NCBI RefSeq assembly: GCF_051414135.1
Contig: NZ_JBLKOA010000006.1
Location: 186,001 to 250,000 of the forward strand
Direction: 5' to 3'
Length of the DNA: 64,000 nt
Origin: Halovenus halobia
GTDB lineage: Archaea; Halobacteriota; Halobacteria; Halobacteriales; Haloarculaceae
In this document: in pieces, positions 59,105 through 64,000 of the stretch
Position numbering within the stretch: the first letter of the stretch is position 1
Layout of the letters: every line of letters begins with the position of its first letter
The notes under the pieces: generated by a model
Database searches by the model: none
What the model was told of the DNA's origin: nothing
Seen by the model: the letters and a program-made list of their open reading frames with translations, nothing else
Made by a program: the position numbers and the translations under genes

Positions 59105-59540
59105 AGTGCATGCCACCCGAACCCGTCTGGTCAGTGTCCGCATACTCGGCGGCTCCGGTTTCCCCCCTCGCCGGAGCGGCTACCATAGCGGACACGGCCC
59201 AGCGGACTCGGGCACAGACAGCGGCCGACTCGGTCCCGTCCCCCGTGACCCGTCGGCGTGTCGGGCGTCTGGAGCCTGTCCGTTTTACTCATCCCTCATC
59301 CGGTCCCGTTGGCGGCTCAGGCTCCGTTTGCTCGACTCTGCTGTCGGTCGCCCCTGCTGGGTGGCCGTGCATCCACCCGGATCGAACATCGTCGTCACCG
59401 ACCGGCGTCACTCCCCCTCGGACGCCACCGCGTGGCGACGCTCTTTGTCGTTCCCACCCTCTCCCGAATATGTCCAGACACAGCGAGACCTGTCGGCGTG
59501 AACACCGCTCCCCTCCGGTGTTCCCGCGATAGTTTTTTTA
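59105..59540 (+). ncRNA. Candidate large structured non-coding RNA (about 430 nt)
   Basis: A TATA box ends at 59,085 and a hairpin plus T-run ends the unit at 59,540. Between them lie strong inverted pairs: an 8-bp stem GTGTCCGC / GCGGACAC enclosing GGCTCCGG / CCGGAGC (about 59,138-59,201), GGAGCCTG / CAGGCTCC (about 59,273-59,323), GGGTGG / CCACCC (about 59,360-59,379), GCCAC-CGC-GTGGC (about 59,420-59,432) and a possible closing pair GTCTGG / CCAGAC. All three forward frames stay open but give basic, Pro/Ser-rich peptides unlike haloarchaeal proteins. Signature sequences for RNase P RNA or SRP RNA were looked for and not found. Markedly pyrimidine-rich. Confidence 0.55.
59501..59539 (+). 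terminator. Hairpin and T-run terminator of the structured RNA
   Basis: GAACACC (59,501-59,507) pairs with GGTGTTC (59,518-59,524) across a 10-base loop, then TTTTTTT follows at about 59,532-59,538. The T-run is also the stop codon of the MBL gene in reverse. Confidence 0.65.
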
Positions 59541-60146
59541 TTCGTCTGGGTACTTTGGCTCGCGACGCTTCGCTCGGTCCAGCGCTCGCTCTACGACAGT
59601 CCGCACGTCTCCCGTGTAGACATCGCCGTGACCAGCGTACATCGACTCGATATCTCCCATCCGGTCGAGTAGCTCGTGGATGCTCTCGATGAGACGCTCG
59701 CGAGACATGCCCGGATAATCTGTTCGACCAAAGCTCCCGTCGTCGAACGCCCCGTCGTTGTAAACGACGACATCGCCGGAAAACAGTGAGTTCTCGCCGA
59801 CGAAGGAAATGTGGTCGTCGCCGTGTCCTGGCGTGTGGACCACTTCGCACTTCTCGTCACCAATCTGGATGTGGTCCCCATCGGTCAGTTCGTGGGTTCG
59901 TTCGGCGTGGTCGGCGTAGGCATAACAGTCCACGTCGAACGCCGAACAGACCGCGCCAAGTTCTGCGACGTGGTCCGAGTGTTGGTGGGTGACGACGACT
60001 CGTTCGAGCGTATCGGTATGCTCACGAATCGTGTCGACAACTCCGTCCACTGCGCCGGCGTCGACCAGTGTCGGCTCTGTGCCGAGTGCGAGATACGCGT
60101 TGCTCGTAAACACCTCCGCGTCTGCTGTGACGTTGATGACTTCCAT
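59538..60146 (-). CDS. MBL-fold metallo-hydrolase
   Basis: 202 residues from the ATG at 60,146 (an upstream ATG adds three). The metal-binding motif is HQHSDH in VVTHQHSDHVAEL, then His in HTPGHGDDH, Asp in FSGDVVVYND and His in YAGHGDVYTGD. This is the glyoxalase II-like group; substrate unknown. The stop overlaps the terminator of the convergent RNA at 59,538-59,540. Confidence 0.9.
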   Translation of the reverse strand: MEVINVTADAEVFTSNAYLALGTEPTLVDAGAVDGVVDTIREHTDTLERVVVTHQHSDHVAELGAVCSAFDVDCYAYADHAERTHELTDGDHIQIGDEKCEVVHTPGHGDDHISFVGENSLFSGDVVVYNDGAFDDGSFGRTDYPGMSRERLIESIHELLDRMGDIESMYAGHGDVYTGDVRTVVERALDRAKRREPKYPDE

Positions 60147-60187
60147 ACCAGCCATCGGATGGCCGACCCCAAGAAACTGTCCCGCTC

Positions 60188-60523
60188 TCAGGTGGAGACA
60201 CCGCCCAGGCCAAGCAGCTGCGTGGCTCGGTCAGCCTCGGCTAGCAGCACCTCTTGCAGCGTCGGCGGGTTCCGGACAGCTGTTTCTGCGAGCACCGGCT
60301 CGGGCACAGAGAGTGTGTCCGCGGGAACTCGTTTGTCGCCGTGGACGGCGAGGTGGTGTGACCCGAGTTTCATAACCAGCGGCCGGTCTGTCTGGTCGTC
60401 CTCGGCGTACAACTGCTCGTTCACCCGCTCGTGCTGTGTTGCACACATCTGTGCGCAGTCCGCGGTCGTTGGTTCGACGTACAACCGTCCAAGATAGTAG
60501 CCATCCGAGAATCGTTCAAACAT
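60188..60523 (-). CDS. DUF5802-like haloarchaeal protein
   Basis: 111 residues. MFERFSDGYYLGRLYVEP and QHERVNEQLYAEDDQTDRPLVMKL, then VPADTLSVPEPVLAETAVRNPPTLQEVLLAEADRATQLL is a pattern I recall for DUF5802. The ATG at 60,553 would add ten residues; I prefer 60,523, because CTTATGT on this strand (60,554-60,560) then works as a TATA box. Function unknown. Confidence 0.7.
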   Translation of the reverse strand: MFERFSDGYYLGRLYVEPTTADCAQMCATQHERVNEQLYAEDDQTDRPLVMKLGSHHLAVHGDKRVPADTLSVPEPVLAETAVRNPPTLQEVLLAEADRATQLLGLGGVST

Positions 60524-60727
60524 GCTGTCCAGTGCCACGTTATCAAGACTCATACATAAGTCGTTCGCCCATCCTGCTCGCCGGGGCCCGTGCCGACTCC
60601 GCTGTGGCTCGTGGTTTTTGTTCGTTGGTTGATTGCTTCTCTCGAAGACGCCTGTTGTCGTCTCGAAACGCCTGTGCGGTATCTGAGACACTCGTAAACG
60701 CTATTGGACCGTCTCACGCGGTGAGCA

Positions 60728-60749
60728 CGTTCGGTAAACTGACCGAACG
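60728..60749. promoter_or_regulatory. 22-bp palindrome upstream of the secreted repeat protein
   Basis: CGTTCGGT and ACCGAACG are perfect 8-bp arms around AAACTG. It ends about 6 bp before the TATA-like GGTTTTATG (from 60,757), the classic place for an activator or repressor dimer. Confidence 0.55.
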
Positions 60750-60782
60750 AATATCCGGTTTTATGTGTGGATACAGCCAATG

Positions 60783-61769
60783 ATGTGGTACGTGATGAGC
60801 TCCCGCTACTACACCGCTATCGGGTTATTCGTCGTCCTTGCAGTCGCCGTTGCGGTTCCCGCTGTTGCTGTCGCGGACTTTGGCTCGACAACCGTACAGG
60901 AGCAACCCACCGACAACGAGTCCGAACTCGGTGTCGCGGTCACCTCGTTCGCACAGTCGAGTGCTGTCGACGCCGCGGGCAGTGCCGAGCAGGGACTGTG
61001 GCAGGCACAGGCAAACGCGACGTTCGAGCAGAACGCGACAGAAAATGCCACTGTTGCGGTCATCAGTGACCGCGCGATGGAACTCGAGCAGCGCCTCGAG
61101 GCCCTTCAGAACCGAACCGAGCGCCTCGAACAGAACCGAGCAAACCTCTCCGAGGTAGCGTACAACGCTCGTGCAAGTGCCCTTCGCTCGCAGATTGCAA
61201 ACGTTCGCTCGGCCGTTGACCAGGCCAACCGGACGGCCGTTCGTCGCGGTGTCAACACGACGCAACTCGACCGGCTCCGGACCAACGCTGCGAACATGAC
61301 TGGCCCCGAAGTGGCTGCGATTGCGCGCAATATCACTGACGCACCTCGCGGCCCACCCGCGAATACACCCGGCCAGAACCGCTCAAACCAGCCCTCAGGA
61401 CCTCCCGGCGAGCGCGGCGGACAGGGGAACGCGTCGGCTGACCGCCCCGACACTGCCGGCGGTCCTGAAAACAGAACGATTGGCCCGCAAAATCCAGGCG
61501 CTAACGCCGGCAACTCTACTGTTGGCCCGCAGAACCCCGGCAACTCCACGGCTGGCTCACAGAACACCAGCGACAACGGCCGCCCGGAGAACGCCGGTGG
61601 CGGTTCCGACCAGAATCCGGGTGATGCTGGCGGTTCGGACCGCTCACAGAGCGACGAGCAGAGGACTAATTCTGACGACGAGACGACCGATGGCTCTGAC
61701 GACCAGTCCGAGGATAGCGACGCTGACTCGGATAACTCCGGCGGCCCGCCGGACGACCGCGGTCGATAG
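60783..61769 (+). CDS. Secreted low-complexity protein with a coiled-coil
   Basis: 328 residues. A hydrophobic segment (about 15-30: GLFVVLAVAVAVPAVAV) is a signal peptide. A coiled-coil-like stretch follows (RAMELEQRLEALQNRTERLEQNRANLSEVAYNARASAL). From about 190 on it is Gly/Asn/Pro/Ser-rich with the tandem motif GPQNPG-x-GNST (about 240-265) and an Asp/Ser-rich end (DDQSEDSDADSDNSGGPPDDRGR). Adjacent ATGs at 60,780, 60,783 and 60,795 make the start uncertain. The extracellular part has many N-x-S/T sites, possibly glycosylated. Function unknown. Confidence 0.7.
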   Translation: MWYVMSSRYYTAIGLFVVLAVAVAVPAVAVADFGSTTVQEQPTDNESELGVAVTSFAQSSAVDAAGSAEQGLWQAQANATFEQNATENATVAVISDRAMELEQRLEALQNRTERLEQNRANLSEVAYNARASALRSQIANVRSAVDQANRTAVRRGVNTTQLDRLRTNAANMTGPEVAAIARNITDAPRGPPANTPGQNRSNQPSGPPGERGGQGNASADRPDTAGGPENRTIGPQNPGANAGNSTVGPQNPGNSTAGSQNTSDNGRPENAGGGSDQNPGDAGGSDRSQSDEQRTNSDDETTDGSDDQSEDSDADSDNSGGPPDDRGR

Positions 61770-61779
61770 GCGGCCGTGA

Positions 61780-61789
61780 ATTTATATAT
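61780..61789 (+). promoter_or_regulatory. TATA box of the ArsR-type regulator gene
   Basis: TTTATATATC lies 23-32 bases before the ATG at 61,812, as for a leaderless transcript. Confidence 0.6.
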
Positions 61790-61811
61790 CGGAGGGGCTT
61801 ACGTCGGGTAA

Positions 61812-62507
61812 ATGGACTCCGCTGAGTTTCTCGATATCCTCGGGAATGCGAACCGTCGTCGTATTCTCCGACTGCTCGCGGAGCGGCCCTGTTACGTAAC
61901 CGAAATCAGTGATTTTCTGGGTGTCAGCCCGAAGGCAGTCATCGACCACCTGGAAAAGCTCGAAGCCGCCGGGCTCGTCGAGAGTCGAACGGACAGCAAA
62001 CGCCGCAAGTACTTCTCTATCGCGCGTCACGTTCGTCTCGAAGTAACTGTGTCTCCCTACGAGTTCGGCACGAAAAGCGCGTACCCGGCCAGTTCACGGC
62101 TCGACCTCACCTCCTGTCGACAGCTGAGTATCGAACTCGAACACGACCCCGACGCCACCGATTCGGGGGTCACCGCCTCCGATGTCGAGGCTGACGACGT
62201 TGTCTCGCTGACACAGGCCCTGCGTGATGTCCAACAGCTCGAAAACGAACTCTCACTCGCCCAGCGGTGGGCACAGGGGCGACTGACGGAACTCCGGGAA
62301 CATCTCGAATCGGTGCTGGACGACGACCAGAGCCGACTGCTCGCGGATCTCTTGCTCGCGCTCGCCGACGAACCAGCCGACATCGAGGAGTTAAGCCGCG
62401 ACGTTGGCGCGCCGCCGGACGTCGTCGAGGACCCGCTGTCGGAACTCGTCGCGGAAGGCATCGTCAAGGAGAGTGAGGGGACGTATCGCCTCGTCGACGA
62501 GGAGTAA
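61812..62507 (+). CDS. ArsR-type HTH transcriptional regulator with two helix-turn-helix regions
   Basis: 231 residues. The N-terminal winged HTH is MDSAEFLDILGNANRRRILRLLAERPCYVTEISDFLGVSPKAVIDHLEKLEAAGLV in pattern, a typical ArsR start with the recognition helix near 40-55. A middle dimerisation helix (QALRDVQQLENELSLAQRW) leads to a second possible HTH (ADIEELSRDVGAPPDVVEDPLSELVAEGIV) at the C-terminus. It is likely a DNA-binding repressor or activator; target may be one of the neighbouring genes. Confidence 0.82.
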   Translation: MDSAEFLDILGNANRRRILRLLAERPCYVTEISDFLGVSPKAVIDHLEKLEAAGLVESRTDSKRRKYFSIARHVRLEVTVSPYEFGTKSAYPASSRLDLTSCRQLSIELEHDPDATDSGVTASDVEADDVVSLTQALRDVQQLENELSLAQRWAQGRLTELREHLESVLDDDQSRLLADLLLALADEPADIEELSRDVGAPPDVVEDPLSELVAEGIVKESEGTYRLVDEE

Positions 62508-62508
62508 C

Positions 62509-63018
62509 TCAGTCGAGGTCGGCGGTCAGTCCCGCCCGCAGGTCGCGGCCGAAGTAGTGACCGACAGTACCAGTAATTGCACCAACGAGCAGTGCAATCC
62601 CGAGCAGCGTCGTCCCCGACGCAAACGCGGCAACAGCGAGGTTTCCGAGCAGTGTTGTGCCGCCGCCGGTGACGGCACCGGCAAGCGCCAGCTCGACATA
62701 TCGCCGGTGGTCAGAGCCCAGGCCGTAGGCGAATCCTGCTGCGGCAATTCCCAGCACGCCGTTGGCAATCGAGAGAATCGGGACGAAACTGAACGCGATA
62801 ACGCCGACGACCGAGAGTGCGAGTGCGGTCCCGAGCGAGCGCGTCGTCGCTATCGAGCCGAGCCGCGACCGGACGACTCCCGCGTCGCTGGACTGCTCGC
62901 CCGACGACTCCGCAGGCGCAGTCTCGACGCCGAACTCCGTCTCGGGGCCGGCTACCGAGTCGTCGAAATCGGTGTCGACAGCACTCTCGCGCTCGATTTG
63001 GGACTCACGCTCGGACAT
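62509..63018 (-). CDS. Membrane protein with an acidic N-terminus
   Basis: 169 residues. A long acidic N-terminus (MSERESQIERESAVDTDFDDS, about 1-50) comes before four hydrophobic segments (about 62-82, 84-100, 110-130 and 132-150). No enzyme motif. Its stop lies one base after that of the ArsR-type gene. Function unknown. Confidence 0.7.
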   Translation of the reverse strand: MSERESQIERESAVDTDFDDSVAGPETEFGVETAPAESSGEQSSDAGVVRSRLGSIATTRSLGTALALSVVGVIAFSFVPILSIANGVLGIAAAGFAYGLGSDHRRYVELALAGAVTGGGTTLLGNLAVAAFASGTTLLGIALLVGAITGTVGHYFGRDLRAGLTADLD

Positions 63019-63076
63019 ACTGCTGTATTATCCGGCCAGCAACATCTTCCTTGTGCCCCGTTTCCGACCGCGCGAC

Positions 63077-63334
63077 TCACTCCCAGATGGCCGTTACGAC
63101 TGCGTCGTCAGTCTCGAGAGTCTCGTATTCGTAGCCGCGGTCATCGAGTTTTGGGTAGAGGAATTGCGGCACGCGGTCGTTGTACTGGACCAGCACCCCC
63201 TCGTCCATCTCGACAAGCGTCTCAAGCGTGCGTTTGAGTGGCTGTGGCGGCCCCATCTCACGCACATCCAGCCGCTCGATTGGTCGTCCGGTCGGCGCGC
63301 CGGTCTGTTCGATGGCCCGCTCTACTGTGAGCAT
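63077..63334 (-). CDS. DUF2249-family protein
   Basis: 85 residues. The pattern RLDVREMGPPQPLKRTLETLVEMDEGVLVQYNDRVPQFLYPKLDDRGYEY is that of the DUF2249 fold, a small TusA-like or hybrid-cluster-associated domain often found near nitrite or nitric oxide genes. Start at 63,334 chosen to match the family (MLTVERAIEQTG). It lies between two membrane proteins and may act with the partial gene upstream. Confidence 0.75.
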   Translation of the reverse strand: MLTVERAIEQTGAPTGRPIERLDVREMGPPQPLKRTLETLVEMDEGVLVQYNDRVPQFLYPKLDDRGYEYETLETDDAVVTAIWE

Positions 63335-63387
63335 ACCTGTCGCTAGGACTGCTCGGGATACCAGCACAGCGGCGAACATCATCGGGT

Positions 63388-64000
63388 TCAGTCCTGCTCG
63401 ACTCCTGGCTGTGACTGCTCCCCAGTCACTCGTTCGTGGTCGCCGGGCACGCCAAGGATACCGGCCAGCGTCTGTGGACTGTGTCGCCTGAGTACCAGCA
63501 GCATATTTGCCGTGAACAGGAGGGCTCCGAGCGTCGTCGTCGCACCGCCAACGGCAAGCAACAGTGTCGGGCCGCCGAGGTACACACCGGCGAAAACAGT
63601 GCCTACCCCGACGAGCAGACAGCCGAAATCGGCGGCAGCGAGGCGGTCGCTGTAGAGGTCGTCGATCATCGGGACCGGCTCGTAGCCGAGCAGGTCGCTG
63701 TAGCGGTGGACCCAGACGATGAATGGGACGACGTGATACAGCGTTCCGAGGACGACAAAGCCCAACACCCCAAAGGCAAGCAGGTGGACCGCCCCCGGTG
63801 CGGCCAGCAGTCGGTCGGCAGCCAGCGGGTCAGCGAGCCACGCTGGCGCAGTCAGCACTGCCCACGCGCCAACAGCAACCACGACTACCGCGTACCGCGA
63901 GAGCATCGGTGTCCACTCCACCTGCGTTTCGAGCAACTTGTGGCCAACAACGATGGCAACGGCGAGCAGTCCGACGACGACACCCAGCCCACCGACGCGG
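63388..64000 (-). CDS. Polytopic membrane protein, possibly heme-binding (5' end outside window)
   Basis: The 203 visible residues (open towards the window edge; the 5' end is missing) hold about five membrane helices. His residues lie in AVHLLAFGVLGFVVLGTLYHVVPFIVWVHRYSD, spacing that recalls heme-copper oxidase subunit I-like or NnrS-type proteins. The frame runs without interruption to 64,000, so the true start is beyond the window. With DUF2249 downstream it could take part in nitric oxide or nitrite handling; this is inference. Confidence 0.6.
   Translation of the reverse strand, partial: RVGGLGVVVGLLAVAIVVGHKLLETQVEWTPMLSRYAVVVVAVGAWAVLTAPAWLADPLAADRLLAAPGAVHLLAFGVLGFVVLGTLYHVVPFIVWVHRYSDLLGYEPVPMIDDLYSDRLAAADFGCLLVGVGTVFAGVYLGGPTLLLAVGGATTTLGALLFTANMLLVLRRHSPQTLAGILGVPGDHERVTGEQSQPGVEQD

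Noticed and set aside
58585..59532. Long open frame across rpl40e and the structured RNA region
   Set aside because: It overlaps the reliable rpl40e gene, its product is basic and Pro/Ser-rich, and the other frames are open as well; G+C-rich DNA without stops explains it.
59105..59540. RNase P RNA or SRP RNA
   Set aside because: I found neither the conserved GAGGAAA-type and ACAGAA-type sequences of RNase P nor the SRP helix 8 sequence on either strand.
1..64000. Insertion sequences or transposase genes
   Set aside because: No DDE, HUH or TnpB-type protein was seen in any frame; the two palindromic repeats carry no gene.

Overview
This window looks like chromosomal DNA of a haloarchaeon (class Halobacteria). 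Sampled core genes run at about two thirds G+C, most proteins are strongly acidic, and many genes have a TATA-like box about 26 bases before the start codon with no ribosome binding site, as expected for leaderless mRNAs. The gene set is archaeal: RNA polymerase subunit L, ribosomal protein L40e, FEN1, an MBF1-type factor, the KH/beta-CASP termination nuclease FttA, two HalX response regulators, a Trm5-type tRNA methyltransferase, a presenilin-type protease, a PGF-CTERM surface protein, Tat-exported proteins and an intron-containing tRNA-Met. I cannot name the genus. A copper nitrite reductase suggests some capacity for denitrification.

Layout. 1-15,600: aromatic and chorismate metabolism (trpB, aroE and a pabB-pabA-pabC-like operon), FEN1, an MBF1 homologue, a HalX regulator, a three-zinc-ribbon membrane protein, rpoL, trm5, tRNA-Thr, corA, an SDR enzyme, an isochorismatase-like hydrolase and a Tat-exported beta-propeller. 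15,700-17,470: a small, visibly lower-G+C island between the intron-containing tRNA-Met and a displaced 22-bp copy of that tRNA's 3' end. Its main cargo is a subtilisin-like protease split over two frames, with a G-GGA-AAC slippery heptamer directly before the first-frame stop. 17,500-31,900: hisF, a divergent Baeyer-Villiger-type monooxygenase and WS/DGAT acyltransferase pair, a DUF445 and DUF4393-like operon, an HMG-CoA reductase homologue with an extra N-terminal domain, a PGF-CTERM metallopeptidase, a Tat lipoprotein and a PAP2 phosphatase. 31,900-47,400: thrS, a second HalX regulator, an RNase HI-like protein, a hisC / adenylate kinase / CDP-alcohol transferase operon, tRNA-Arg followed by an unusual field of palindromes, an HPP-UspA fusion, small membrane proteins, FttA, a second copy of a palindromic repeat, and two zinc-type dehydrogenases. 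47,700-64,000: pepF, nirK, a GNAT protein, an ornithine-cyclodeaminase-like protein, a presenilin-type protease, a 2Fe-2S ferredoxin, hemB, an MFS transporter, rpl40e, a likely large structured RNA with its own promoter and terminator, an MBL hydrolase, a secreted repeat protein, an ArsR-type regulator, a DUF2249 protein and a truncated membrane protein at the edge.

Themes. Convergent genes are packed very tightly: five pairs overlap by 4 bp so that both stop codons share CTAG or CTAA, and six more are 0-2 bp apart. All three tRNA genes have displaced copies of their own 3' ends nearby. I saw no CRISPR array, transposase or rRNA gene. All assignments are by reading motifs and length; no database search was possible.
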